64,000 bases of DNA, taken from NCBI RefSeq assembly GCF_000526215.1, contig NZ_JAFQ01000004.1, positions 2,418,001 through 2,482,000 on the forward strand, in the 5' to 3' direction. Made by a program: the position numbers and the translations under genes. The notes beneath the pieces were generated by a model that saw only the letters and a list, made by a program, of their open reading frames with translations, had not been told where the DNA came from and searched no databases. Shown one piece after another: positions 8,661 through 17,317 of the stretch; position 1 is the first letter of the stretch, and every line of letters begins with the position of its first letter. This stretch comes from Nocardia sp. BMG51109. GTDB taxonomy: Bacteria > Actinomycetota > Actinomycetes > Mycobacteriales > Mycobacteriaceae.

Positions 8661-9688
8661 CAGCGGGCCCTCCGTTGTTCTTCCTGGGTGGCGACGGCGT
8701 TGGCGCCCAACACCTTCACCAGCACGAAGGCGACCGCGAAGATCAGCAGGAAGGTGAGGATCGACAGCGCGGCGGCGCCGTTCTGGCCCTGGCGCACCTG
8801 GTCGACCACCAGGATCGAGATCGTCCGGGTCGCGGGATTGCCCTGCGTCATGATGGCGGGCAGGTCGTACAGGCGCAGCGCGTCCATGGTGCGGAACAGC
8901 ACCGCCACCAGCAGCGCCGGCTTCACCAGCGGCAGCGTGATCTGAGTGAACCGCTGCCAGGCCGAGGCGCCGTCCACCCGCGCCGCCTCGTACACGTCGC
9001 CCGGAATCACCTGCAGCCCGGCCAGAATCAGCAGCGCCATGAACGGCGTGGTCTTCCAGACGTCGGCGATGATCACCGCGAACCGCGACCACCACGGATC
9101 GGTCTGCCACAGGATGTGGGTGCCCAGCACGCGATTCACGACGCCGTCGTACTGGAACATGAACTCCCACAGCCGGGCGGTGACCGCGGTCGGGATCGCC
9201 CACGGGATCAGCACCGCCGCCCGCAGCAGCGCCCGGCCGCGGAACGTCTTGCCCATCACCATGGCCATCCCCAGCCCGATGGTGGCCTCCAGCGTCACCG
9301 TCACGACCGTGAACAGCAGCGTGATGCCGATGGCCACCCAGAACTGCGAACCCAGATTGCCGGTGGGACAGGGCTCGAGGCCGCCGCCGGGAATCGTGCA
9401 CTGCTGCAGCAGCCAGTGTGTGTAGTTGTCGAACCCGGCGAAGCCGCCCTCCTCGAACATCCCGGTGGCCTCGTTGAGCCCCGAGTCCTTCTGGAAGGAC
9501 ATGATGACGGCCCGCACCACGGGATAACCGATGACGACGGCCAGGGCGAGCAGCACGGGCGTGACGAACAACCACGCCCGCGCCGGACCCCGCAGGGGCC
9601 TTCGGGATCCGGCCGTCCGATCCGGGGTCGGGTCCGCCGGTGGTCCGGCGGGCGGCGCGAGGTCGGTCGCTCCCGAAGGATCTGACAC
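8660..9688 (-). CDS. sugA: sugar ABC transporter permease, SugA-like
   Basis: 342-residue membrane permease, partner of SugB. A Pro-rich N-terminal tail is followed by six helices; an extended periplasmic loop after the first helix carries a Cys pair (QQCTIPGGG and EPCPTG). EAA loop: YEAARVDGASAWQRFTQITLPL. The start is GTG at 9688 with GGAG 9 nt upstream. It lies 61 bp downstream of the lpqY stop. Substrate inferred as trehalose from the resemblance to the LpqY-SugABC system; another alpha-glucoside is possible. Confidence 0.9.
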   Translation of the reverse strand: MSDPSGATDLAPPAGPPADPTPDRTAGSRRPLRGPARAWLFVTPVLLALAVVIGYPVVRAVIMSFQKDSGLNEATGMFEEGGFAGFDNYTHWLLQQCTIPGGGLEPCPTGNLGSQFWVAIGITLLFTVVTVTLEATIGLGMAMVMGKTFRGRALLRAAVLIPWAIPTAVTARLWEFMFQYDGVVNRVLGTHILWQTDPWWSRFAVIIADVWKTTPFMALLILAGLQVIPGDVYEAARVDGASAWQRFTQITLPLVKPALLVAVLFRTMDALRLYDLPAIMTQGNPATRTISILVVDQVRQGQNGAAALSILTFLLIFAVAFVLVKVLGANAVATQEEQRRAR

Positions 9689-9749
9689 GTTACTTCTCTC
9701 CTACGGGGCTGGCTCGGGTGGTTCTTCTCCGTCGCGCGCGATCACCGGA

Positions 9750-11072
9750 CTACGACCCGGCCGCCTGAATGCCCTTCTGCATGCCGGTGATCGCGTCGTC
9801 GACGGATTTGGCTCCGGTCAGGGCAGCATAGGCGTTGTCCTGGATGGCTTTCGACACTGCCGGATAGTAGGGGGTAACCGGCCGCGGCACAGCGCTGGCG
9901 ATCGAATCCTTCAGCGCCGGCAGGTACGGGAACTTCGCGATCAGCGCCGGGTCGTCGTACATCGACTGCCGCACCGGCGGGAACGCGCCCTCCGCGACGA
10001 TCCGCTGGGCCTCTTCGCTGATCATGAACCGCAGGAAGTCCAGCGAGGTGGCCTTGTGCTTGGAGTAGGCGCTGATGGCGGCGTTGTAGCCACCGAGGGT
10101 GGACGCGCCGATGCCGTCCTTGCCCGGCAGCGGCGCCACGCCGACATTGCCCTTCACCGCCGAGGAGTCGGCCTCGGCCACGCCGTAGAAGTTCGGCCAG
10201 GTGCGCAGGTACATCAACTGGCCCTGGGCGAAGGCGTTCTGGCTCTCCGGCTCCTTGAAGGAGATGGCCTCCTTCGGGATCTCGCCGTTCTTGTAGCCGT
10301 CGACGAGCACCTGCAGGCCGGCGCGGGACTCCGGGCTGTCCACCGTCGGGGTCTTGCCGTCCGGCCCGACGAAGCTGCCGCCGTAGGCGTTGATCACCTC
10401 GGCGGAGTTCACCGTCAGGCCCTCGTAGGGGGCGAATTGCCCGGCGTAGCAGCCGATCTGGCGGTCGCGGGCGACGCCGCAGGTACCCTGCAGCTCCGCC
10501 CAGGTCTTCGGCGGGTTCGGCACCAGGTCCTTGCGGTAGTACAGCAGGCCGCCGTTGGTGTTGCGCGGCGCCGCGTACAGGGTGCCCTTGTAGGTGGCGC
10601 TGGCCACCGTCGGCGACAGCAGCGTGGCGGTGTCGACGGCGAAGGAGTCCTTCAGCGGCTGCAGCCAGCCCTTGGCGGCGAACTCCGCGGTCCACGGCAC
10701 GTCCAGCGCCATCACGTCGTAGTCGGACTGCTTGGCCCGCATGTGCTGGGCCAGGTCGTCGTACTGCTGGGAGGCGTCGTTGGACTGCTCCTTGAACGTC
10801 ACCTTCTCGTCCGGGTGGGCGGCGTTCCAGCGCTCGATCAGCTGTTTCACCGCGCCGGACTCGGTGGTGTCCTTGCCCTCCACATAGGTGATGGGCCCGC
10901 GGCCGTTCATGTTCTGGTTGACGGCGTCGTCCCCGCCGCCGCTCGAACAGGCGCTGGTGAAGGTCGCTGTCAGCAGCGCGGCCGAGACAGCGGCCAGCGC
11001 GGCGCGAGACACCAGGGACGAGCGTCGTGACGGCACTGTGTTCGAAGCCGACGACACCTTGTTCACAGCCAT
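9750..11072 (-). CDS. lpqY: sugar-binding lipoprotein, LpqY-like
   Basis: 440-residue extracellular solute-binding protein. The signal peptide ends in the lipobox TSAC followed by SSGGGDD, giving a membrane-anchored lipoprotein. The mature part has the ABC-type substrate-binding fold (VEGKDTTESGAVKQLIERWN; YDVMALDVPWTAEFAAKGW), as in LpqY, which captures trehalose released during mycolate transfer. ATG at 11072 is chosen because GGAG lies 5 nt upstream; an extension to 11108 lacks a ribosome site and would bury the signal peptide. First gene of the lpqY-sugA-sugB operon. Confidence 0.9.
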   Translation of the reverse strand: MAVNKVSSASNTVPSRRSSLVSRAALAAVSAALLTATFTSACSSGGGDDAVNQNMNGRGPITYVEGKDTTESGAVKQLIERWNAAHPDEKVTFKEQSNDASQQYDDLAQHMRAKQSDYDVMALDVPWTAEFAAKGWLQPLKDSFAVDTATLLSPTVASATYKGTLYAAPRNTNGGLLYYRKDLVPNPPKTWAELQGTCGVARDRQIGCYAGQFAPYEGLTVNSAEVINAYGGSFVGPDGKTPTVDSPESRAGLQVLVDGYKNGEIPKEAISFKEPESQNAFAQGQLMYLRTWPNFYGVAEADSSAVKGNVGVAPLPGKDGIGASTLGGYNAAISAYSKHKATSLDFLRFMISEEAQRIVAEGAFPPVRQSMYDDPALIAKFPYLPALKDSIASAVPRPVTPYYPAVSKAIQDNAYAALTGAKSVDDAITGMQKGIQAAGS

Positions 11073-11252
11073 TGATACTCCAGGGTCGAGACGTGAGCGC
11101 CAGCACACTCAGCCGGTTGCACAAGGCAAGATACATTGTCGGCCCGAGGTGTTCGATGTGGCATCCGCTCCGGGCCCATACGTCGTGACACTTCACTATC
11201 GCTTCCGGGGCCGGGCGGTCCGTACGCCCGCCGCGATGTCGGTCCTTTCTCG

Positions 11253-11258
11253 TATCCT
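11253..11258 (+). promoter_or_regulatory. candidate -10 box (TATCCT), leaderless DUF2786 gene
   Basis: TANNNT box 8 nt before the ATG at 11267, with no Shine-Dalgarno in between; the mRNA is probably leaderless. Confidence 0.45.
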
Positions 11259-11266
11259 GGGCCGCG

Positions 11267-12103
11267 ATGTCGACCCAGACCCACGACAAACTGCTCACCC
11301 GGATCGGTGGGCTGCTGCGCCAGGCCGAGTCGACCGACAACGAGCACGAGGCCGAGGCCTTTCTCGCCGCCGCACAGCGCCTGGCGACCCGTTCGTCGAT
11401 CGACCTGACGGTGGCGCGCGCCCATGTGGCCGGCCGCGAACACCGGAAGATGCCGACCCAGAAGGTCGTTCCGATCGGCGAGGCGGGCAAGCGCGGGTTG
11501 CGCACCTACGTCCAGCTCTTCGTGGCGATCGCGGCGGCCAATGACGTTCGCTGCGATGTCGCCCGCTCGTCCACCCAGGTGTATGCCTACGGTTTCGACA
11601 CCGACATCACCACCTGCGAGGCGCTGTACGCGAGCCTGCTGGTGCAAATGGTGCGCGCCTCGGACCAGTACATCAAGTCCGGCCGCTACAAATCTGCGAC
11701 GGTGGAGAAGATCGTCGTCGAGAACCGCTGGGGCCGAAAGGTGCAACGGCGCGTTCAGGCCCCTGTCGCCGCGGTGACGGCCCGGCTGAATTTCCAGATG
11801 GCATTCGCCGCCCGGGTGGGTAAGCGCCTGTCCGAGGTCAAGGCCGATGTGGAGGCCGAGGTGCGGGCGGAGCCGACGGCCGACCCGGGCACCGCGCTCG
11901 CCCTGCGCGACAAGGAACTCGAACTGCGGGACTTCTACACCCGCACCTCCGAGGCGCGCGGCACCTGGCGGGGGCCGCAGGAGTCGGCGGGCTATTCGGC
12001 CGCGGCACGCCGCGCGGGCGATCGCGCGGGCCGGGCGGCGCGGCTGGGCAACTCGCCCGAACTGGGCGCGGCGCGCGGGCAACTGGACGCCGGTGAGGCG
12101 TGA
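11267..12103 (+). CDS. DUF2786 domain-containing protein
   Basis: 278 residues. The N-terminal DUF2786 region (LLTRIGGLLRQAESTDNEHE, then AEAFLAAAQRLATRSSIDL) is a short helical domain of unknown function found in actinobacteria and phages. The middle third contains a conserved block (LFVAIAAANDVRCDV) and the C-terminus is Arg/Ala-rich. No membrane helix. It starts at ATG 11267 behind a TATCCT box. The small metallohydrolase gene follows on the same strand after 173 bp; the two often occur together in actinobacteria (from memory), suggesting a joint but undefined job. Confidence 0.8.
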   Translation: MSTQTHDKLLTRIGGLLRQAESTDNEHEAEAFLAAAQRLATRSSIDLTVARAHVAGREHRKMPTQKVVPIGEAGKRGLRTYVQLFVAIAAANDVRCDVARSSTQVYAYGFDTDITTCEALYASLLVQMVRASDQYIKSGRYKSATVEKIVVENRWGRKVQRRVQAPVAAVTARLNFQMAFAARVGKRLSEVKADVEAEVRAEPTADPGTALALRDKELELRDFYTRTSEARGTWRGPQESAGYSAAARRAGDRAGRAARLGNSPELGAARGQLDAGEA

Positions 12104-12276
12104 TGGCGGGCGGGCCGTCCCGGTGCCCGGGTGATGTGCTCGGATGAGCCGCCGCACATCGGCGGTGCCGCTCCCCGGCCCGGGCAACGGCTCGGCGACT
12201 GCTGTCCGGTGCGCGTCGCATGCCCAGCGGACAGCCCGGTCCCGGCTGCCGATCCACGGTCGAGAGGGGCTGCGTG

Positions 12277-12789
12277 ATGGCTGCGCGGGATACTCAGCGC
12301 GCCCGGGTGTATGACGCCGAGGGCCTGGTCCGGCGGATGTTCGAACGCGCCGACGAGCACGGGGTGCGGACGGTGGACCTGCACGGTTCGCAGATCACGC
12401 TGCCGATCGAGCGGCGGTTCGCCTCGGTGGAATCGGTGCAGCGCTACGCGAATCGGGTGCTGGCGCTGAATTGGATACGCGCGCAATGGGATCGGGCGAG
12501 CACGCCGCTCACCGTCCGCGAGCGGGGCGGAACCACGGCCGCGCACTACGAATCCGAGCGCGCCGTGCTGGCGGTGCCCCTGCACGCCCGCGGAACTGCC
12601 TGGGCCCTAAGGGAATTGGTGATCTTGCACGAACTGGCCCACCACCTCGAACCCGCCGGCGCCGAGTTGGCTCCGCACGGCCCCGAATTCTGCTCCCGCT
12701 ACCTGGATCTCGTCGACGGCGTGATCGGCCCGGAGGCCGCGCTGCTGCTGCGCACCACCATGCTGGGCTGCGGCGTCCGGTTCGGCTGA
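12277..12789 (+). CDS. TIGR04338-type putative metallohydrolase
   Basis: 170 residues. The zinc motif HELAHH with downstream H in ELAPHGPEFCSRYLDLV gives the gluzincin/minigluzincin-like HExxH...H pattern. The N-terminal ARDTQRARVYDAE is the signature opening of this actinobacterial family. ATG at 12277 has GAGAGGGG ending 7 nt upstream. Substrate unknown; it is a small cytoplasmic protein (no signal peptide). The DUF2786 gene lies immediately upstream. Confidence 0.85.
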   Translation: MAARDTQRARVYDAEGLVRRMFERADEHGVRTVDLHGSQITLPIERRFASVESVQRYANRVLALNWIRAQWDRASTPLTVRERGGTTAAHYESERAVLAVPLHARGTAWALRELVILHELAHHLEPAGAELAPHGPEFCSRYLDLVDGVIGPEAALLLRTTMLGCGVRFG

Positions 12790-12965
12790 ATCCGGCCGGA
12801 TCGCCGCCGAGTCGGGGGATTGTCGTGGATCGGCATCTGTTGCGTGGGTCGTCCCCGTTGGTGTGAGCCGCTCTGCCTCGGTGAGTCGTGACCCTCTTTG
12901 CGGAGGCGGCACTGCAACCGCGAGGCAACATCCGTCCCCGTCGGCCGGCGCTCGTCTGCAGACGT

Positions 12966-13000
12966 CGGTCCTGTCTGCGTGAGCCGGTCCTGTCTGCGTG
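12966..13000. repeat. 16-bp direct repeat
   Basis: CGGTCCTGTCTGCGTG repeated perfectly with a 19-bp period. It lies 144 bp upstream of the secreted protein gene; no coding sense in any frame. Confidence 0.7.
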
Positions 13001-13049
13001 GAGGCATCGGCATGGTCTCGGTCACGTTCGCGGCAATCTACTGTCTGGA

Positions 13050-13088
13050 TACGTACGATCTATTTACGTACTATTCATCTACGTAGAT
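13050..13088. promoter_or_regulatory. three phased TACGTA palindromes, candidate operator array
   Basis: TACGTA begins at 13050, 13065 and 13080, exactly 15 bp apart; the last is the core of the 12-bp palindrome ATCTACGTAGAT (13077-13088). The patch is unusually AT-rich for this genome and ends 55 bp before the start of the secreted protein gene. The spacing argues for cooperative binding of a dimeric regulator. Which regulator is unknown; a related TACGTA-containing palindrome lies at 44121-44136. Confidence 0.55.
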
Positions 13089-13143
13089 GGGCTCTGTCGA
13101 CTAGGTGGCCAGAGCGCACGACAGCAGAGGCAAAGGGGCCGAT

Positions 13144-13614
13144 ATGCGACGTGTACTTCCCATGCGAACGACGGCGGCGGACGGCGGTCCGCGAGGATCG
13201 TCGACGACGGAGCCGCCGCGACGGTTGTCGCGCATGGCGGCATCGATCCTGGTCATCGGGGCCGCGGCCGCCGGAACAGTACTCGCGGGCGGCACCGCCG
13301 GGGCCGACCCCGGGCCCCGGTCCGGCAATGCCGCGAGTCCGCACGCGGGTACCGGCAGGGGTGTGATCGGCAACAACACCGACGGCGGCGGCTGGCACCA
13401 CATCGATCCGCGCGGTTACCACCACACCAACCCCAATGTGCTGAACCGCCTCGAACAGCAGGACAACCGGCGCGAATACCGCAGCGGCCGATACAACCAG
13501 AACACTCCGGAACGCGCCCTCGGCACCGAGTCGCGCGCCAAGACATGGACCGGAGTGCAGAAGCCGGACGGCAGCGGCTGGGCGGTATGCCGCCCGCACG
13601 CCTCCTGGTGCTGA
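13144..13614 (+). CDS. small secreted protein of unknown function
   Basis: 156 residues. A basic start (MRRVLPMRTT) and a hydrophobic stretch (SILVIGAAAAGTVLAGG) end in TAGA-DPG, a plausible signal peptidase I site. The mature part is about 95 residues, hydrophilic, rich in Gly, His, Asn and Arg (GGGWHHIDPRGYHHTNPN), and has two Cys near the C-terminus (AVCRPHASWC) that could form a disulfide. ATG at 13144 has GGGG 5 nt upstream. No family recognised. It is probably controlled from the TACGTA array just upstream. Confidence 0.75.
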   Translation: MRRVLPMRTTAADGGPRGSSTTEPPRRLSRMAASILVIGAAAAGTVLAGGTAGADPGPRSGNAASPHAGTGRGVIGNNTDGGGWHHIDPRGYHHTNPNVLNRLEQQDNRREYRSGRYNQNTPERALGTESRAKTWTGVQKPDGSGWAVCRPHASWC

Positions 13615-13810
13615 CGGCCGGTACCGATCCGTTCGCCGAGCGCCTGCACAGCAACTGAACGGAGTCGTCGAGGCCGCAGCCTCGGCCCGGGCGCGGCGAG
13701 CGTGGCCGATATCGAAGACCTGCACCCGGACCGGCCGAGCTGATCGCCCGCCGTTTTCGCGCGACGCCGGCGGATCGGGGCTCGGGTGCGTGCCGGAATG
13801 CCGGTGGGTG

Positions 13811-14785
13811 CTAGTCCAGCAGTCGGCGCACGCGGTCGAGGCGGTCGCGCCACCAGCGTTCTCGCTGCGGGTCGGGGTGGCGGAAGCGGTGCAGCAGTTC
13901 GGGATCGGGTTGTGGCGGGGTCCGAGGTACTGGTAAAGAGCCGTTCTCGGGGAGTAGCGAGTCCGTGATCAGGTCGCCGTCGAACAGGCGGACGGTGCCC
14001 AGGCCGCAGGCGAACTCCAGGTCCGGGAGGGCGCCCGCGAGGGCCAGCTGGGCGGGCAGGCCGATGCTGGTCTCCAGCGCGGAGGAGACGACGCAGGGCA
14101 GCCCGGCGGCCTCGGCGACCCGTAGCGCCCGGCGCACTCCGCCGAGCGGGGTGCACTTGAGCACCGCCACGTCGGCCGCGCCGGCGACCGCCACCCGCAG
14201 CGGGTCCTCGGCGCGGCGGATGGATTCGTCGGCGGCGACGCGGACGTCGACGCGGCGCCGGACCTCCGCCAGTTCCTCGATGGTGCGGCAGGGTTGTTCC
14301 ACATATTCGAGACCGCCTGCGGCGCGGTCGATCCGCTCGATCTGCCGCACCGCGGTCTCGACGTCCCACACCGCGTTGGCGTCCACGCGGATCGCGCCGT
14401 CCGGGCCCAGCGCGTCGCGCACCGCGGCGACCCGGTCCAGATCCTCGGGCAGTGCGTCCGGGTGATCGGCGATCTTGACTTTGGCTGTGCGGCAACCCGA
14501 TCCGGCGACAATGGCATGGGCGCGCTCGGCGCTGACGGCGGGCACGGTGCAGTTGACCGGAATGCGGTCGCGGACCGGTTCGGGCCACCCCGCGGTGACC
14601 TGTTCGACCGTGGTGGCCAGCCAGTTCGCCGCTTCCCGGTCGTCGTACTCCGGGAACGGGCAGAATTCGCCCCAGCCGAGCGGGCCCTCGATCAGCACTC
14701 CCTCGCGGACCGTGATGCCGCGGAAGCGGGTACGCAGCGGGATCGCGTACACGTAGGCCGACTCCGGATCCAGCAGGTCGCTCAT
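13811..14785 (-). CDS. menC: o-succinylbenzoate synthase
   Basis: 324-residue enolase-superfamily enzyme that dehydrates SHCHC to o-succinylbenzoate in menaquinone synthesis. Lys pair in AKVKIADHPD, metal ligands in IRVDANAVWD, EYVEQPC and VAADESI, and the second catalytic Lys in AVLKCTPLGG. ATG at 14785 lies 7 nt after a TAGGCT box, so the transcript is probably leaderless. No other men genes are in the window. It converges on the secreted protein gene. Confidence 0.92.
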   Translation of the reverse strand: MSDLLDPESAYVYAIPLRTRFRGITVREGVLIEGPLGWGEFCPFPEYDDREAANWLATTVEQVTAGWPEPVRDRIPVNCTVPAVSAERAHAIVAGSGCRTAKVKIADHPDALPEDLDRVAAVRDALGPDGAIRVDANAVWDVETAVRQIERIDRAAGGLEYVEQPCRTIEELAEVRRRVDVRVAADESIRRAEDPLRVAVAGAADVAVLKCTPLGGVRRALRVAEAAGLPCVVSSALETSIGLPAQLALAGALPDLEFACGLGTVRLFDGDLITDSLLPENGSLPVPRTPPQPDPELLHRFRHPDPQRERWWRDRLDRVRRLLD

Positions 14786-14792
14786 CCGCGCC

Positions 14793-14798
14793 AGCCTA
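14793..14798 (-). promoter_or_regulatory. candidate -10 box (TAGGCT), leaderless menC
   Basis: TANNNT box 7 nt upstream of the menC ATG on the minus strand. Confidence 0.4.
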
Positions 14799-15031
14799 AT
14801 GGGCGTGCCTGCCGACTGGTTTCCGCCTGGTGCGGGCGGGGTGGGATGCTCGCGGACCGCTCTCGCGCGGGCGGGAAGCCGACGCCGTGGGTTCGGTCGG
14901 TCACGGTGGTCACAGCGTTCTTCGGACACATCGGGCGACAGCGACTCGGGCCCGGCGACCGGCGAATATCGCAGCGGCCGCTGAGTAGTTTCTCGGATGT
15001 CTGGCGCATGCCGGTCGCCCATGCTGGAACC

Positions 15032-15412
15032 ATGGCTCATCCGGGATACGGCTCCACCGCTCACCCACCAACCGCGGCGGCCCAGCCGATGCGAACCTGG
15101 GATCTGGTGCTGGCCATCGTGTTGTACGTGCTCGCCGTGGCGGCCGGTCTGCTGGCCGCGTCCATCACACCGTTCTTCGCGATGGCGAGCGATTCCTGCG
15201 GGGCGGAGTCGGGCTGTCGCGAAGAGCTGGCCACCTGGGGAATCCTGGTCTCCTGGGGCGGAACCGCCGTCGCGCTCGGCGGCGGACTGGTGATGATGAT
15301 CCTGGCCGCGGTGAAACGGTGGCAGATATGGATCTGGCCCACCCTCGCTCTGGTGCTCGTGCCGGTGTCGTTCCTCGTCGGAATGGCACTCGCCGAACAG
15401 GTCACCGGCTGA
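15032..15412 (+). CDS. small membrane protein, unknown function
   Basis: 126 residues. A short polar N-terminus (MAHPGYGSTAHPPTAAAQP) is followed by three hydrophobic segments: LVLAIVLYVLAVAAGLLA, GILVSWGGTAVALGGG-LVMMILAA and IWIWPTLALVLVPVSFLVGM. A Cys pair lies in the first loop (DSCGAESGCREE), probably outside. ATG at 15032 has a weak GGA upstream; longer in-frame extensions overlap menC and are not credible. No family recognised. Confidence 0.65.
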   Translation: MAHPGYGSTAHPPTAAAQPMRTWDLVLAIVLYVLAVAAGLLAASITPFFAMASDSCGAESGCREELATWGILVSWGGTAVALGGGLVMMILAAVKRWQIWIWPTLALVLVPVSFLVGMALAEQVTG

Positions 15413-15440
15413 ACGGTTTCCGGTGGCGGCCGCTACCCGT

Positions 15441-16610
15441 TCACAGCCGTTCGTAGATCGTGGCGTTCGCCAAACCGCCTGCCTCGCACATGGTTTGCAG
15501 GCCGTAGCGCGCGCCGCGCTCGCGCATGGCGTGCACCAGCGTGGTGGCCAGCCGTGCGCCGGAGGCGCCGAGGGGGTGCCCCAGCGCGATGGCACCACCG
15601 TTGACGTTCACCCGCGACGGGTCCGCCCCGGTATCGCGCTGCCATGCCAGCACGACGGAGGCGAACGCCTCGTTGATCTCGACCAGGTCGATATCGGACA
15701 GCTGTAAACCGGCCCGCCGCAACACCTTCCGAGTCGCCGGTAGCACCGCGGTCAGCATCAGCAGCGGATCGTCGCCCGCGACGGCGACGCTGTGCACCCG
15801 GGCCAGCGGGGTCAGGCCGAGCCGGGCGGCGACCTCGCTGGTCGTGATCAGTACCGCGGCGCTGCCGTCGTTGATCTGGCTGGCGTTGGCGGCGGTGACA
15901 TTCCAGCCGATCTCCGGGAACCGGGCCGCGTATTGCTCGTTGTAATACGCCGGGCGCAGGCCGGCCAGGGTGTCCAGGGTGCTGCCGACCCGGATGCCCT
16001 CGTCGGCGGTCAGCCCGCCGATCGGCGCGAGCTCGGGCTCGAACGCACCGTTCTTGGTTGCCGCCGCGGCCTTCTCATGGCTGGCGAGTGAGAACTCGTC
16101 CATGGCGGTGCGATCGATGCCCCATCGCGCCGCGATCAGCTCGGCGCTGATGCCCTGCGGGACAAGGTCTTCCGGATAACGCTCCCGGAAGGCGATCCCG
16201 TCGAGGTCCGACGCGTCGAGCACGCCGGCGCCCATCGGGATTCGGCTCATCGACTCCAGCCCGGCGGCGACCACCACGTCGTAGGCGCCCGCGATCACGC
16301 CCTGGGCGGCGAAGTGGATGGCCTGCTGGCTGCTGCCGCACTGGCGGTCGACGGTGGTCGCGGGCACGGACTCCGGATAGCCGGCGGCGAGCACGGCCCG
16401 CCTGGTCACGTTGGCGGCCTGCTCGCCGGCCTGGGTGACCACGCCGCCGATCACGTCGTCGATCAGTTCCGGGTCGATGCCGCTGCGCCGCACCACCTCG
16501 CGCAGGGTGTGGGCGAACAGATCCACCGGGTGCGTCGCGTGCAGGGCGCCGGTGGCCTTGCCCTTCCCGATCGGGGTGCGCACGGCCTCGACGATCACTG
16601 CGTCTCTCAT
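15441..16610 (-). CDS. acetyl-CoA C-acyltransferase (thiolase)
   Basis: 389-residue thiolase of fatty-acid or steroid side-chain beta-oxidation. Nucleophilic Cys in TVDRQCGSSQQA, His in NGGAIALGHPLGASG, and the second catalytic Cys in MCEAGGLANATIYERL; the NEAF block is also present. ATG at 16610 has AGGA 6 nt upstream. Divergent from an HxlR-type regulator across an AT-rich spacer with repeated TAACTA motifs, suggesting that regulator controls it. The chain-length preference cannot be read from the sequence. Confidence 0.92.
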   Translation of the reverse strand: MRDAVIVEAVRTPIGKGKATGALHATHPVDLFAHTLREVVRRSGIDPELIDDVIGGVVTQAGEQAANVTRRAVLAAGYPESVPATTVDRQCGSSQQAIHFAAQGVIAGAYDVVVAAGLESMSRIPMGAGVLDASDLDGIAFRERYPEDLVPQGISAELIAARWGIDRTAMDEFSLASHEKAAAATKNGAFEPELAPIGGLTADEGIRVGSTLDTLAGLRPAYYNEQYAARFPEIGWNVTAANASQINDGSAAVLITTSEVAARLGLTPLARVHSVAVAGDDPLLMLTAVLPATRKVLRRAGLQLSDIDLVEINEAFASVVLAWQRDTGADPSRVNVNGGAIALGHPLGASGARLATTLVHAMRERGARYGLQTMCEAGGLANATIYERL

Positions 16611-16644
16611 GACGATTCCTTCCGTGCCGCGGCTGTGCGACATC

Positions 16645-16664
16645 TAACTAGGAATAACTATAGT
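16645..16664. promoter_or_regulatory. TAACTA repeats and ACTATAGT palindrome, candidate HxlR operator
   Basis: TAACTA at 16645-16650 and 16655-16660 are 10 bp apart, and the second merges into the palindrome ACTATAGT (16657-16664). ATAGTT at 16683-16688 gives an inverted partner. These lie in the spacer between the divergent thiolase and HxlR genes. Operator role is inference. Confidence 0.45.
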
Positions 16665-16705
16665 CAGATTAATCGCTGGCAATAGTTGCCACAAGTCAGA
16701 ATTGC

Positions 16706-16711
16706 TATGAT
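16706..16711 (+). promoter_or_regulatory. candidate -10 box (TATGAT), leaderless HxlR gene
   Basis: TATGAT lies 7 nt upstream of the ATG at 16719 and overlaps the alternative ATG at 16707, which it therefore disfavours. Confidence 0.4.
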
Positions 16712-16718
16712 CGTCGTC

Positions 16719-17210
16719 ATGTCGGCTGTACTGGAAGGACCGCTGCGCGATCTGAGTTCGTGGAAGCCCGAGCACTGCTCGATCGTGAAGGCGCTGGATG
16801 TCGTCGGAACCCGGTCCGCGCTGCTCATCCTGCGCGAGACCATCTACGGCACCACGCGTTTCGACGGTTTCGCCGCGCGAGTGGGCATCACCGATGCCGC
16901 CGCCTCGGCCGCGCTGCGCAAGCTCACCGAGGCCGGCCTGCTCCGCAAGCGGCCCTATCGGGAGGAGGGCAAGCGGACCCGGAACGAATACGTGCTCACC
17001 GACATGGGCCGCGATCTGCTGCCGGTGGTGTTCGCCCTGTGGCAGTGGGGCGACAAGTACCTGCAGGACGCTGAGGCGCCGCTGGAACGCCTCGAGGATT
17101 CCACCGGCGAGCCGGTGCGTGTCGAGATCCGCAGCGCGGCGGGAAACGAGGTCCCGCTGGAGAATCTGCGCATCCGCCTGAACCGGAAGTGGCGCCGCCG
17201 CAAGTCCTGA
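16719..17210 (+). CDS. HxlR family transcriptional regulator
   Basis: 163-residue winged-helix regulator. The family Cys and opening are present as PEHCSIVKALDVVGTRSALLIL, followed by the recognition region GITDAAASAALRKLTEAGLL and the wing RNEYVLTDMGRDLLPV. The C-terminus is a basic tail (NRKWRRRKS). ATG at 16719 fits a leaderless transcript from TATGAT; ATG at 16707 is the alternative. Divergent from the thiolase, which it probably controls. HxlR members typically respond to electrophiles or redox change. Confidence 0.85.
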   Translation: MSAVLEGPLRDLSSWKPEHCSIVKALDVVGTRSALLILRETIYGTTRFDGFAARVGITDAAASAALRKLTEAGLLRKRPYREEGKRTRNEYVLTDMGRDLLPVVFALWQWGDKYLQDAEAPLERLEDSTGEPVRVEIRSAAGNEVPLENLRIRLNRKWRRRKS

Positions 17211-17278
17211 CGGCGACATGTTTCGACGGCCGCGACTCGAGCTGTGCCGGGCGTGGCGCATGTCGGGCGGTTGGGTGT

Positions 17279-17309
17279 GCCGGGCGGGCGCCGGTGTGGC
17301 CCGCCCGGC
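17279..17309. terminator. 11-bp GC hairpin between convergent genes
   Basis: GCCGGGCGGGC, 9-nt loop, perfect complement. It lies 68 bp after the HxlR stop and 9 bp from the end of the converging ATPase gene, so it may act in both directions. Confidence 0.65.
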
Positions 17310-17317
17310 GCGCTCGC

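Larger units (their letters stand above)
12790..13143. other. 354-bp intergenic stretch with repeats
   Basis: No gene seen. It holds a 16-bp direct repeat (CGGTCCTGTCTGCGTG at 12966-12981 and 12985-13000) and, in an AT-rich patch near 13040-13090, three TACGTA hexamers at exact 15-bp spacing. The second half is the presumed promoter region of the secreted protein gene at 13144. Confidence 0.7.

Noticed and set aside
7758..9575. Single 605-residue minus-strand frame covering SugA and SugB
   Set aside because: Only its C-terminal 300 residues are real (SugB from ATG 8660); the N-terminal half is an out-of-frame reading of sugA.
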